From Flavobacteriales bacterium (GTDB taxonomy: Bacteria > Bacteroidota > Bacteroidia > Flavobacteriales_D > Parvicellaceae): a stretch of DNA of 64,000 nucleotides. A program made the translations under genes and the position numbers. Where the stretch lies: contig JACJZN010000008.1 in the NCBI GenBank assembly GCA_020635565.1, forward strand, positions 186,001 to 250,000, in the 5' to 3' direction. The notes beneath the pieces were generated by a model. That model saw only the letters and a program-made list of their open reading frames with translations, was not told the origin of the DNA and searched no databases. Shown piece by piece: positions 44,258 through 54,247 of the stretch (the stretch's first letter is position 1; each line of letters begins with the position of its first letter).

Positions 44258-44285
44258 TTGCAAACCTCAAAAATGCATATGTTTG
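44258..44285 (+). promoter_or_regulatory. Promoter of the SprB-repeat protein gene
   Basis: TTG at 44258-44260, 17 bases, then TATGTTTG at 44278-44285, an exact TAnnTTTG. The shorter TTG -33 form with 17-23 spacing is known in Flavobacterium. Start expected near 44292, about 14 bases before the ATG. Confidence 0.65.
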
Positions 44286-44305
44286 AGTAATAATAATAGT
44301 ATAAT

Positions 44306-47300
44306 ATGAAGCAGTTTTTAGTATTTACAATTGCATTAATAACATTGGAAGGTATTTCGCAATCTCAATTCAGTAGATTTTTTGGAGAACCTTCCAGCAA
44401 CATGAGAATTGAAGAGATGATAGAGACCTATGATGGTGGATTTTTATCTCTTGTAAAAGGATCAAAAGCTACGTTGATCAAATTTGATGAGACCGGGGAT
44501 ACACTTTGGACAAAATATGTTGGTGCTACAAATTCAATTAAAGGAATTTCAGAAACAGATGACCACAATATTCTATTGAGTGGGTCAACGCTCTCCAAAC
44601 TAGATGAATTCGGAAATGAAATTTGGACAAAAGAATTTTCAGGACCATTAAATGGTGGAGCATTGAATTCAAATTCTGTAGTTGCATCTACTGCTACAGG
44701 AGGTGTTCTGGTTTCATCTGAGTCTTATCAGTACTTTTCTGGAGCTTTTATATATGAAGCTGCTCTGTGTGTCTATGGTTTCGATGATAATGGAGATATT
44801 GTTTGGACTAAACATTTATCAGGAGCATATTTTAATGGAATCAATATAGGCGTGAGTGTAACTCCTCAAGGTGTATACGTAGACGCTTCTGGAAATATTT
44901 ATGCCTTTGGTATTCGTTCGAATTCTAGTGATTACTCAATTATTATATGGAAGTTAGATGGTTCAGGAAATACCCAGTGGCTCAAGGAGTATGTAACTTC
45001 TAACACTGAATCATTCGATGATGGGGATCTAATGGCAAACGGAAATATTTTGCTCAGCGGTTTTGGATTTGGATCTGGTTTGGGAGGAAAGGTAATTCAA
45101 ATGGATCCAAATGGTGATATTGTATGGTCCAAGATCATTACTGTTCCTAATTCAGGTAGGGCTGTTGGGATTGTAGAACTCCATAATAGTGATCTGGCTA
45201 TTTCTGTAGAGAACTTAACGATTGGGTCTTTATCCTATCAAAATGGAGTTTATCTTACGGATGATACGTTGGGATTGAAAAAGACGATCCTCCATGGAGG
45301 GGAATCTTCTCAATCTGGAGGGAAGATCGTTCAGTTAAATGATTTAAGCATTGTAAACGCTACTCCAACCAATGCATTTTCATTTCAGTCTCGAATTAAC
45401 TTTCAACAGTTTGATACCTTGGGGAATACAACAGGGTGTTATGAGGCTGTCACGTTTCCTACAGTAATAGATAATCCTATAAGTTTTACTGATTTAGTTA
45501 TGAATGAAATACAGGGAGGTTCTAATTTTTCAAGTACTTTGCCAACTAGTTTTTATAGTATTCAAGAATTTGATTATGGTTTCGATATAACTGGAGTTGT
45601 TCAGCCAGGAGATTGCCAAGGGGATCAAGGGTTAATCGATATTAGTATGGATGGTACCGCTCCTTATACTTTTTCGTGGTCAAATGGAACGTCAGCTGAA
45701 GATCTCGTTGATTTTGGGGGGATCTACGATGTGACAGTTGTTGATGCAGATGGATGTATCAGAAAAGACACATTTGAACTGACTGAACCTACCGCGATCA
45801 TTGTGACCTATTCTACAACGAATGTAGATTGCTTTGGAGCCGGAAATGGATCGATTGATCTATCTGTTTCTGGAGGAACTCCCGGATATACTTACCAATG
45901 GTCTACATTAGCTACGAATGAAGATCTTTCAAATCTAAGTGGAGGATTCTATCAATGTATTATAGAGGATACGAAAGGTTGCTCCAAAATGGTTGGTGTT
46001 TCTGTTAGTGAACCGCAACAGTTGACAGCCGTAATTTTGTCAACTATCAACGCATCTTGTGCTGATTCATGCAATGGAGAATTGGCAGGATTTGCAGCTG
46101 GAGGTGTGGCTCCATATTCCTATTTATGGAATGATGCAATGACTCAAACAAATGATACAGCGATAGGATTGTGTAATGGTAACTACTTGCTAAAAGTAAC
46201 CGATGACCATGGGTGTATTTCGTATGCTAATGCCTCTATTAGTGAACCCTCACCATTAGTTTCTCAAATTGCGACTTATCCTTCAGAATGTTTGGCTAGC
46301 AATGGTTCGGCTGAGGCATATGTGTCAGGAGGATCTGGTCCTTATACTTACAATTGGAATAATTCTGGAGCGGTAAGTAATGATTCCATTGGAGGGTTTG
46401 GAGTTGGTAACTACAGTCTGGAAGTAGTAGATGCTAATGGGTGTTCAGTAGAACAATCATTTATGGTTTCTTCAAATACACCTTCTGTAGAAATTTGTGT
46501 GATTACTGTAGATTCGAATAATCAAAACTTGCTTGTTTGGGAAAAACCGGTAGTGTCCAATATTGCCGGATTCAATATTTACAGAAATATAGCTGGAGTG
46601 TATACTCAGATCGGATATCAACCTTATGATTCTATTTCGCAATTTATCGATAATGATTTTGGAGTTGATCCTCAAATTACCTCTTATCGATATAAGATTT
46701 CAGTACTGGATTCCTGTGGTAATGAAAGTGCATTAAGTTCATTCCACGAAACGATTCACCTGACGGCTAATTTAGGTGTTGGAGGTGATGTTAATTTGAT
46801 CTGGGATGACTATGAAGGATTTTCATTTAGTGAGTACGAAATATGGAGAGATACAACCGGTCATGGCGATTGGGAAACTATTGGAAATACGTTAAGTACA
46901 AGTTTTACTTTTACAGATCAGAACGTGCCTCAGAATGCAGTTTCTCTTAGATATGCAATTGAAGTCGTTCTTCCAAATACATGTACTTCCTCTAGATCTC
47001 AAAATTACGGATCGACAAGATCAAATAAACAAACGGTAATGGGACCGGGTGCTGAATTGGCATCAGGTATCGAAACACAAATTCTTGCTGATGCGATGAT
47101 CTTTCCAAATCCGATGAGTGATCAGGTAACCATTCGATTGAATGCTACTAACTGGACATATAGAGTGATGGATGTTTCTGGAAGATTAGTGACCTCGGGT
47201 AATTCAAATCAAAATCAATTAGTTCTCAATGTATCAGATTTTGAAACAGGGGTCTACTTGGTTGAAGTTGAATTGAATGGCCATTTTCAGACCAAGAAAT

Positions 47301-47314
47301 TACTGAAGCAATAA
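44306..47314 (+). CDS. T9SS-exported adhesin-like protein with SprB repeats
   Basis: A 1002-residue secreted protein. Signal peptide at about 1-19. The N-terminal third has five or more short repeats of the form DxxGDxxWTK (DETGDTLWTK, DEFGNEIWTK, DDNGDIVWTK, DPNGDIVWSK), like a beta-propeller. Residues about 435-715 hold four SprB-like repeats (CFGAGNGSIDLSVSGGTPGYTYQWS, with a final GxYxVxVxDxxGC). Two fibronectin-like domains follow (VWEKPVVSNIAGFNIYRN). The last 75 residues are a type A T9SS sorting domain (FPNPMSDQVTIRL, MDVSGRLV, GVYLVEVELNG, KKLLKQ). SprB-type repeats occur in gliding and surface adhesins. Its own promoter precedes it. Confidence 0.9.
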   Translation: MKQFLVFTIALITLEGISQSQFSRFFGEPSSNMRIEEMIETYDGGFLSLVKGSKATLIKFDETGDTLWTKYVGATNSIKGISETDDHNILLSGSTLSKLDEFGNEIWTKEFSGPLNGGALNSNSVVASTATGGVLVSSESYQYFSGAFIYEAALCVYGFDDNGDIVWTKHLSGAYFNGINIGVSVTPQGVYVDASGNIYAFGIRSNSSDYSIIIWKLDGSGNTQWLKEYVTSNTESFDDGDLMANGNILLSGFGFGSGLGGKVIQMDPNGDIVWSKIITVPNSGRAVGIVELHNSDLAISVENLTIGSLSYQNGVYLTDDTLGLKKTILHGGESSQSGGKIVQLNDLSIVNATPTNAFSFQSRINFQQFDTLGNTTGCYEAVTFPTVIDNPISFTDLVMNEIQGGSNFSSTLPTSFYSIQEFDYGFDITGVVQPGDCQGDQGLIDISMDGTAPYTFSWSNGTSAEDLVDFGGIYDVTVVDADGCIRKDTFELTEPTAIIVTYSTTNVDCFGAGNGSIDLSVSGGTPGYTYQWSTLATNEDLSNLSGGFYQCIIEDTKGCSKMVGVSVSEPQQLTAVILSTINASCADSCNGELAGFAAGGVAPYSYLWNDAMTQTNDTAIGLCNGNYLLKVTDDHGCISYANASISEPSPLVSQIATYPSECLASNGSAEAYVSGGSGPYTYNWNNSGAVSNDSIGGFGVGNYSLEVVDANGCSVEQSFMVSSNTPSVEICVITVDSNNQNLLVWEKPVVSNIAGFNIYRNIAGVYTQIGYQPYDSISQFIDNDFGVDPQITSYRYKISVLDSCGNESALSSFHETIHLTANLGVGGDVNLIWDDYEGFSFSEYEIWRDTTGHGDWETIGNTLSTSFTFTDQNVPQNAVSLRYAIEVVLPNTCTSSRSQNYGSTRSNKQTVMGPGAELASGIETQILADAMIFPNPMSDQVTIRLNATNWTYRVMDVSGRLVTSGNSNQNQLVLNVSDFETGVYLVEVELNGHFQTKKLLKQ

Positions 47315-47315
47315 T

Positions 47316-48416
47316 CTACTTTGGTAACTTTAGTCGTTCATCTATCTCATTACTGAGTTTAGGGTCTAGTTCTTTTATTATAGGACGAATTTTCTCTAGT
47401 GATTCTTTGTCATACCATGTCCGCATGTACAAACCGGCCCAATATAAGCCTAGCGCTATCTGTTTTTCTTGGTTTTCTGTTAGGTCTGACAATGCTTTTT
47501 TTAAGTTCTTATCACGGACAAATGATAAGCCGTACGCAGCGAAAACAGGAGCCCCATCTATTTCGGACCTGAGTAAACGCTCTAAGTCAATAATTAGTTT
47601 TTTTTGAAATTTGGGATTGCGTTTATTCAGCTCAATACTATATCTGGTTAAAGCACCTACAATCGTTTTTCCTTGACTGGGAGTGCTTTTTTTGAAATGA
47701 GATAGATGCTTTTTATAATCAATTGATGACAGAAGTGTAGATATGGAGTCCGTATATCTTTCTGCATCAATATCGTATAAGGCTCTTATATGTGATTCGA
47801 CTTTGAAATCCCCAAATTCAATGGAAGGATCATTTTCTGCATTTGCAATAAGTTGTTTTAGATCGTTAAAGACAATTTGACCATCGGTAGGTGTAAAATA
47901 ATCTATTGCTTTCAGTACAGAGGTGAAACTGATCCCATTCAACATGGTTAATGCATCTTCATCATTTGAAATGGTATCATTTGAGATTAGGAGTTCAATT
48001 TCTCTACATGCCGAAGGATATACAAGATCGAATGATACTCCTGAGCTAACTGGGTTAAGAAATATGTATTTATTGCCTATTTTTTCTTTTGCATTATAGA
48101 GATGGTGGTCGATGATGTTGCCTACTATTACGTTGGGGTTTCTCATGTTTGGGAACTTATTCAAAGTACTTCGAATAGTGTCTTCTCCACGGATGTAATA
48201 GTCGTCTAAAAATGGAAATTTTGCTGTGTCGTCTTTTACAATAGTTATGACTTTAATTTGAGCTTTGCTATAATCACTATATCCTACCACCTCGGCTAAA
48301 AAGATCTGGGTAGAACCGTAAACGGAGGAACTAAGATAATTATGGATATTGCAAGATGGACAAGCAACCAATTGATACGATGAAGCGAGAAGAAGTAGTA
48401 GAAAAAGTTTTTTCAT
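47316..48416 (-). CDS. Unknown exported protein with CPxC after the signal peptide
   Basis: The signal peptide (about 1-18) ends LVAC, which resembles a lipobox, but the next residues are PSC, so a CPSC motif lies at the mature N-terminus. Either a lipoprotein or a protein with a redox-like or metal-binding CxxC start is possible. The remainder has no known domain; the C-terminal half is helical and repeat-like (about 210-340, LLSSIDYKKHLSHF, LIIDLERLLRSEIDGAPVFAAYGL). It follows the porin gene by 28 bases in the parE-parC operon direction. Function unknown. Confidence 0.65.
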   Translation of the reverse strand: MKKLFLLLLLASSYQLVACPSCNIHNYLSSSVYGSTQIFLAEVVGYSDYSKAQIKVITIVKDDTAKFPFLDDYYIRGEDTIRSTLNKFPNMRNPNVIVGNIIDHHLYNAKEKIGNKYIFLNPVSSGVSFDLVYPSACREIELLISNDTISNDEDALTMLNGISFTSVLKAIDYFTPTDGQIVFNDLKQLIANAENDPSIEFGDFKVESHIRALYDIDAERYTDSISTLLSSIDYKKHLSHFKKSTPSQGKTIVGALTRYSIELNKRNPKFQKKLIIDLERLLRSEIDGAPVFAAYGLSFVRDKNLKKALSDLTENQEKQIALGLYWAGLYMRTWYDKESLEKIRPIIKELDPKLSNEIDERLKLPK

Positions 48417-48444
48417 TACCCTATAACAATCAAAATGTTGTAAG

Positions 48445-49518
48445 TTACAACTTTAATGCAAGTGATGTAAGTAGGGTAGTATTGTTTGTACTGAAGCCAT
48501 TCGAAATCGAAAAATTGGCTAGGGTGCTCAAAAATGTTCTTACTTCAGTTCTCCAAAAAATATTATTATGAATTCTTCTGTCAATGTTCATGGAAACACC
48601 AACGGTTTCAAAATCGTTACCTGAACCGGTATTAATGATAATATTCTTATGATCATTGAAATACTCTATTCTAATGGCAGATGCCCAAAACGTATTTATT
48701 TTGTATTGCGTAATGAAGGATGCATTGTACCAGTTGTCAAATGCATTGCTTCCTTTTGCTTCCTGCTTGAGCCCATAATCCATTCCGATGATCGTCTGCC
48801 ATTTCTCATTCCAAGTCAATGTCATGTAGAAATCGTTGAAGTACATCATTCTTCTTAAGCTGTCTGGATCTTCGGTAGTCACAAAAGTACTCCAGTTTAC
48901 CAAAACTTTTTTCGAAGGAGTGAATACTAGTTGTGTGCCTCCAGAAGGCATACTATTTCCTGGGACTCTCATGATTCTTTGCCAGCCATTACTGAAAATG
49001 AGACTATAAGTCCATTTATCATTTAGTTCATGAGTCATCTTAACTCCTGAAAGAAAATATGGAGAGCTCTCTGCGGCTAAGGATCGGGAAAGGGTAGGGT
49101 TGTCTACGCCAATTGCACTTTCAAAGCCAAGATGGGAACTGAAAATTCCCGCATCAATCCATAAATTTCCATTTTTATTGGCAGTGAATCCAACATAAGC
49201 TTCGTTAATAGGACGATATAGGATCGGCTCAGCTGCATAATTATCTCTCGCATAGGTTCCTGCTTGAAGAGCTATTCTCCCATGGTATTTTTCATTCTCT
49301 ACATCTAGTCTGATCAAACCAATGTTTAAATTAACCGTGTTGTGCCGATTATAATGGTAAAGGAATGGTTGTCGAACGATATCAGGTTCATTAAAATCAT
49401 AGCCATAGAATACATCAACGTATCCGCTTAAGCTTAGGTCCGGTTTGGAAGAATCTGATTGCCCCAGAGTAACTAATACCAGATGTAATATTGAAAATAT
49501 GAGAATAAACCGTTTCAT
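48445..49518 (-). CDS. OmpL-like porin (BBP_2 family)
   Basis: The 357-residue protein has a signal peptide (about 1-19, ending LGQ) and a beta-barrel of the putative porin-2/OmpL-like family. The first mature strand LSLSGYVDVFYGYDFNEP and the segment AYVGFTANKNGNLWIDAGIFSSHLG are characteristic. Strands continue to an odd C-terminus (SLALKL). It probably forms a diffusion pore in the outer membrane. The ATG overlaps the parC stop by one base (TAATG), so it is translated from the same mRNA as topoisomerase IV, an unexpected pairing. Confidence 0.82.
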   Translation of the reverse strand: MKRFILIFSILHLVLVTLGQSDSSKPDLSLSGYVDVFYGYDFNEPDIVRQPFLYHYNRHNTVNLNIGLIRLDVENEKYHGRIALQAGTYARDNYAAEPILYRPINEAYVGFTANKNGNLWIDAGIFSSHLGFESAIGVDNPTLSRSLAAESSPYFLSGVKMTHELNDKWTYSLIFSNGWQRIMRVPGNSMPSGGTQLVFTPSKKVLVNWSTFVTTEDPDSLRRMMYFNDFYMTLTWNEKWQTIIGMDYGLKQEAKGSNAFDNWYNASFITQYKINTFWASAIRIEYFNDHKNIIINTGSGNDFETVGVSMNIDRRIHNNIFWRTEVRTFLSTLANFSISNGFSTNNTTLLTSLALKL

Positions 49519-52400
49519 TAGAACAGAGTCATTTGATCATCCTTATCGTCACTGTCCTTTATCGGACCTTTTTTCTCTTTTGCCGGTGGCTTAGGATCAG
49601 TTTGTTTCGTACTATCAGATTCTTTAGATGGTGAAATATCCCATTCCACCTCAATCGGTCCCTGATCCTTTACAGGAGTGATTGGTTTGGACTCGGCTTT
49701 AGGTTCAACGATTTTTACTTCCTCTTCCTGTTCCTCATCCTCTTCCTTGTCATTTGATACTTCTTTTTCTAATGTCTCATGATTTTGCCCTTCAGAGGAA
49801 ATCTCGGTTGAGTGGTCGTTTTCTTCATCGTCAATTTCTTCTTCTTCAATCTCAACTTCTTCTGGCCAATCTTCTCCTTCACGAGGAGGTAAGAGAGTTA
49901 TCTCTTTAATCTTTAGTTTGGTTAGCTGATTACCTTGAGCTTTAAGTCCTTTAACATCAATAAATTCATTGAGAGATTCCTGTTTGTCCGGCAAGTTTTT
50001 AGTTTCACGAAGTCGTTTATTGTACTCAATATTGATCATTGGATTGTACTGAGTAGTAGCAACAATCAACTGGCATTCATCATCTTCCGGTAAAAAGTTT
50101 ACTTTCTTTGTGGATGCTTCAGGAATGAATCTTTTGACAAAATAAAGATCTTTGGTTACATTAAAGTAAACGGCAGCTACTGGTCTATCTGGATGCCATT
50201 TTTCAATTTCGATCATATCGTCATCAAACTTCGTTGCCAATTCAAAGCCTGAAAGTTTGTATACTCCTGATGCATGCAGTGTCAGTATTTTATCTTCTCC
50301 TCTGAATTCTCCTAGGAATTTACCTCTACCTTCATCGTTCAGTCTTCTGACAATGTCGTCCCACCAAACTTTTCTGGCAGCAAGTGTTGATCCACCAGTT
50401 TCTTTTTGTTCAACTTTGGAAATGAGTTCTTTTGTTGCCCGATTTCCTTTTGAAGCCCTTCCTTTGATCAGTAATTCTCCAAAATCGATGTCAAACTTAA
50501 TCCGTTTTAAATGTGGTCTAGGTCTTAATTTTACGGTTACGACTTCTCTTCTTCCATTAGGGTTCATAGTGAAATAAAGAACTTTTGATCCTTTATTTCC
50601 AGCAGTCAGGTCGTATTCTTTATCTCGAGTAATCGAACTTACATTAAAACGTTTCATGTAGGAGGCTTTTTCTTTGCCGTCTTCATAGATCATATGATAG
50701 ATTGTTCGTTTGTCTCCTTTTCTCCAAACACCAACGTGTATAATTCCTTTGCCTACGAATTTTTTGTCAGCAATCTTGGTGACAATCATTTTACCACTTT
50801 CGAAAAATACAATGACATCATCTATTTCACTACAATCCTGAATGTAATCTCCTCCTCTGAGAGAATATCCAATGAAACCTTCATTAAGGTCAACATAGAG
50901 TTTCTTGTTAGAGACGATAACTTTAGTCGCATTGATGTTATCAAATACCCTTATCTCTGTTTTTCTCTCTTTTCCCGCAGCATATTTGTCTTTCAGATCT
51001 TTGAAGTAATCTACTGCATATTGGATCAAATTGGCTAAGAAATTCTTTACCTCTTCAATCTGGGCTTCGATTTTGGCAATGATCTCATCTGCTTTAAAAC
51101 TATCAAACTTAGAGATCCGTTTGATCTTAATCTCGGTTAAACGAACAATATCCTCTTCTGTAACGGGTCTTTTCAGATGTTTGATATAAGGTTTTAAACC
51201 ATTATCAATAGCAGAAATAACTCCTTCCCAGGTTTCTTCCTCTTCAATGTCACGGTAAATCCTGTTTTCAATGAAAATTCTTTCCAGAGAAGACCAATGC
51301 CATTGACTTTCCAGCTCGTTAAGCTTGATCTCTAATTCTTGCTTCAGCAAATCTACAGTTCGGTCAGTTGACCGTTTCAATAAATCGCTCACTCCTAAGA
51401 ATTGAGGTTTATCATTTTCAATCACACAGGAGTTGGGCGAGATACTCATTTCACAATTCGTAAACGCATAGAGTGCATCTATCGTTTTGTCAGGTGATAT
51501 CCCCGGAGCCAGATGGATAAGTATTTCAGCTTCAGCGGCAGTATTGTCTTCCACTTTTTTAATTTTGATCTTTCCTTTTTCAGTAGCCTTGACAATGCTG
51601 TCTATCAAAGAATCTGTGGTCGTTCCAAAAGGAATTTCATCAATTTTAAGCGTTTTATTATCTAGTTTGGATATGGTAGCTCTTACTCTTACTTTCCCTC
51701 CTCTAAGTCCATCATTGTATCCCGTGAAATCAGCCATTCCTCCATGTGGAAAATCTGGAAATATTTCAACTTTTCTACCTCTTAGATAGTCAATGCTGGC
51801 ATCGATCAATTCGATAAAATTATGCGGTAGGATTTTAGTAGCTAAACCAACCGCAATACCTTCGGCTCCCTGAGCTAGGAGTAAAGGAAATTTAACGGGA
51901 AGGTGAACAGGTTCGTTATTTCGACCATCATACGATTTTACCCATTCTGTTGTTTTATGGTTAAAAAGTACATGGTTTCCGAATTTGGTCAATCGAGCTT
52001 CAATATATCGGGGAGCTGCGGCACCATCACCTGTAAGAGTGTTTCCCCAGTTTCCCTGACAGTCAATCAATAAATCTTTTTGACCAATTTGAACCATCGC
52101 ATCCCCAATGGATGCATCTCCATGCGGATGGTACTTCATGGTATTTCCGATAACGTTGGCTACCTTATTGTACCGTCCGTCATCTAATTCTTTCATGGAA
52201 TGGAGAATCCTTCTTTGCACAGGTTTTAATCCATCTGCCAAAGCTGGGACTGCTCTTTCCAGAATAACGTAAGAAGCATAATCCAGGAACCAATCCTTGT
52301 ACATGCCAGAGAGAGGAATGATATTGTCATCATCTCCTTCATTGGTGTTCCCTCCTTCTAGCTCAAAATCGTCTTCGTTGTACTCTTCGTCTTTACTCAT
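49518..52400 (-). CDS. parC: DNA topoisomerase IV subunit A
   Basis: A 960-residue GyrA/ParC-type breakage-rejoining subunit. The catalytic Tyr is in AAPRYIEARLTKFG (about Y132). ADGLKPVQRRILHSM and the coiled-coil dimer region are normal. The C-terminal part after about residue 560 forms the beta-pinwheel-like DNA-wrapping region. Beyond about 835 a tail of 120 acidic and Lys/Pro-rich residues extends to a C-terminal DDQMTLF. The last five residues (QMTLF) look like a beta-clamp-binding pentapeptide. It overlaps parE by 4 bases (ATGA). Because gyrA is absent from the window, the assignment to ParC rests on the coupled parE. Confidence 0.92.
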   Translation of the reverse strand: MSKDEEYNEDDFELEGGNTNEGDDDNIIPLSGMYKDWFLDYASYVILERAVPALADGLKPVQRRILHSMKELDDGRYNKVANVIGNTMKYHPHGDASIGDAMVQIGQKDLLIDCQGNWGNTLTGDGAAAPRYIEARLTKFGNHVLFNHKTTEWVKSYDGRNNEPVHLPVKFPLLLAQGAEGIAVGLATKILPHNFIELIDASIDYLRGRKVEIFPDFPHGGMADFTGYNDGLRGGKVRVRATISKLDNKTLKIDEIPFGTTTDSLIDSIVKATEKGKIKIKKVEDNTAAEAEILIHLAPGISPDKTIDALYAFTNCEMSISPNSCVIENDKPQFLGVSDLLKRSTDRTVDLLKQELEIKLNELESQWHWSSLERIFIENRIYRDIEEEETWEGVISAIDNGLKPYIKHLKRPVTEEDIVRLTEIKIKRISKFDSFKADEIIAKIEAQIEEVKNFLANLIQYAVDYFKDLKDKYAAGKERKTEIRVFDNINATKVIVSNKKLYVDLNEGFIGYSLRGGDYIQDCSEIDDVIVFFESGKMIVTKIADKKFVGKGIIHVGVWRKGDKRTIYHMIYEDGKEKASYMKRFNVSSITRDKEYDLTAGNKGSKVLYFTMNPNGRREVVTVKLRPRPHLKRIKFDIDFGELLIKGRASKGNRATKELISKVEQKETGGSTLAARKVWWDDIVRRLNDEGRGKFLGEFRGEDKILTLHASGVYKLSGFELATKFDDDMIEIEKWHPDRPVAAVYFNVTKDLYFVKRFIPEASTKKVNFLPEDDECQLIVATTQYNPMINIEYNKRLRETKNLPDKQESLNEFIDVKGLKAQGNQLTKLKIKEITLLPPREGEDWPEEVEIEEEEIDDEENDHSTEISSEGQNHETLEKEVSNDKEEDEEQEEEVKIVEPKAESKPITPVKDQGPIEVEWDISPSKESDSTKQTDPKPPAKEKKGPIKDSDDKDDQMTLF

Positions 52401-54247
52401 GCTTCTTCAGTAATTGCTTCTTCAATTTTCAAGTTATCGATGATAAAATCTTGTCTTTCTGGAGTGTTTTTACCCATGTAAAAAGTCAGGATCTCCTCAA
52501 TAGACTGATCTTTGCTTAATATGACAGGTTCAAGTCTCATGTCTTCACCGATGAAGTGTTTGAACTCATCTGGAGAAATCTCACCCAATCCTTTAAATCT
52601 TGTTATTTCCGGGTTTTTGCCTAGTTCAGCCAAAGCAGATCTTCGTTCTTCATCTGTATAGCAATATCGTGTCTCTTTTTTGTTTCTAACTCGGAACAAA
52701 GGGGTTTGAAGAATGAAAACGTGTCCTTTTTTAACCAGGTCAGGGAAAAACTGAAGGAAGAACGTAAGTAATAATAAACGAATGTGCATTCCATCCACAT
52801 CGGCATCGGTTGCAATGATCACTTTATTATAGCGAAGATTTTCCATGTCATCTTCAATGTTCAATGCAGCCTGTATCAAGTTAAACTCTTCATTCTCATA
52901 GACTACTTTCTTGGTTAATCCATATGAATTAAGAGGTTTTCCACGCAAACTGAAAACAGCTTGTGTGCTAACGTCTCTTGATTTGGTAATTGAACCACTT
53001 GCACTATCCCCCTCAGTAATAAAGATGGAGGTTTCACCTCTTCGTTCATTTTTACTGTCATTAAAATGAAGCTTACAGTCTCGTAGCTTTTTGTTGTGAA
53101 GATTGGCTTTTTTAGCACGATCCCTTGCTATCTTTCTAATTCCGGAAAGTTCTTTTCTTTCTTTTTCGGATTGCCTGATCTTCTTTTCGAGGATATCTGC
53201 GATCTCCGGGTTTTTATGTAGATAATTGTCAAGTCGTTGTTTGAGGAAATCCATTACAAATGCCCTTACAGACTTTCCATCCGGCTCCATCTCAAGAGAT
53301 CCAAGTTTTGTTTTTGTCTGCGATTCGAATACAGGTTCAATTACTTTAATGCTTATCGCAGCAACAATGGATTGGCGAATATCCACTGGGTCGTATTTGC
53401 CATAAAAGTCTTTGATAACTTTCGCAACGGCTTCTCTGAAAGCACTCTGGTGAGTACCTCCCTGCGTGGTGTGTTGACCGTTCACAAAAGAAGAATAATC
53501 TTCACCATAACTTCTGGCATGTGTAAATGCTACCTCGATGTCGTCTCCCTCTAAATGAATGATCGGATAGAGTGGATCACCGTCCATATTGTTTTCAAGA
53601 AGATCTTTAAGACCGTTTTTTGAATGAAATCTTTTGCTGTTATAGTGGATCGTTAATCCTCTATTTAAATAGCAGTAATTCCAGAACATCTTCTCGATAT
53701 AATTGGATCGATAGTGATAGTTTTTGAAGATCTCAGGATCTGGTGTAAAACGAACATAAGTTCCATTTTCTCTGTCAGAATCTTCAAGGTCGTATTCTTT
53801 TATTACATTACCTGCGTTAAAATCGACTTTCTTACACTTTCCATCACGGTAACTTTCTACTCGAAAGAAATTCGAAAGCGCATTCACCGCTTTAGTACCA
53901 ACCCCATTCAGACCAACTGATTTCTTAAATGCTTTACTATCATATTTACCACCAGTATTCATTTTAGAAACTACATCGACCACTTTTCCTAATGGTATTC
54001 CTCGACCATAATCTCTTACGCTTACCGAGCCTTCCTGGATTTTGATAACAATCTTCCGACCATTACCCATTACAAATTCATCAATGGAGTTATCCAAGAC
54101 CTCTTTCAAAAGGATATAAATACCATCATCTGGAGAAGAACCATCTCCCAACTTTCCAATGTACATTCCCGGACGCATCCGGATGTGTTCCTTCCAGTCT
54201 AAAGATCTGATGTTTTCTTCCGTATACGAAACATTCTCTTCTGCCAT
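52397..54247 (-). CDS. parE: DNA topoisomerase IV subunit B
   Basis: The ATPase subunit of topoisomerase IV, which decatenates daughter chromosomes. Motifs: KEVLDNSIDEF, DYGRGIPLGK, GLNGVGTKAVNALS in the GHKL domain, and EGDSASGSITKSRD and DADVDGMHI in the TOPRIM domain. The start at 54247 (MAEENVSYTEENIRSLDWKE) matches relatives; an upstream ATG at 54274 adds nine residues (MNFDFQQSI) and may also be used. About 616 residues, the usual ParE size, shorter than GyrB. It overlaps parC by 4 bases and heads a four-gene operon with a porin and an unknown exported protein. Confidence 0.92.
   Translation of the reverse strand: MAEENVSYTEENIRSLDWKEHIRMRPGMYIGKLGDGSSPDDGIYILLKEVLDNSIDEFVMGNGRKIVIKIQEGSVSVRDYGRGIPLGKVVDVVSKMNTGGKYDSKAFKKSVGLNGVGTKAVNALSNFFRVESYRDGKCKKVDFNAGNVIKEYDLEDSDRENGTYVRFTPDPEIFKNYHYRSNYIEKMFWNYCYLNRGLTIHYNSKRFHSKNGLKDLLENNMDGDPLYPIIHLEGDDIEVAFTHARSYGEDYSSFVNGQHTTQGGTHQSAFREAVAKVIKDFYGKYDPVDIRQSIVAAISIKVIEPVFESQTKTKLGSLEMEPDGKSVRAFVMDFLKQRLDNYLHKNPEIADILEKKIRQSEKERKELSGIRKIARDRAKKANLHNKKLRDCKLHFNDSKNERRGETSIFITEGDSASGSITKSRDVSTQAVFSLRGKPLNSYGLTKKVVYENEEFNLIQAALNIEDDMENLRYNKVIIATDADVDGMHIRLLLLTFFLQFFPDLVKKGHVFILQTPLFRVRNKKETRYCYTDEERRSALAELGKNPEITRFKGLGEISPDEFKHFIGEDMRLEPVILSKDQSIEEILTFYMGKNTPERQDFIIDNLKIEEAITEEA

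Noticed and set aside
50257..50577. Open frame of about 106 codons on the + strand inside parC
   Set aside because: It is antisense to a strongly conserved gene, has no recognisable protein pattern and no promoter or start context.
35193..54247. GyrB and ParE considered as a duplicated gyrase
   Set aside because: Motif differences (GGLHGVGVSC versus GLNGVGTKAV, different lengths) and the parC partner show that they are distinct enzymes.
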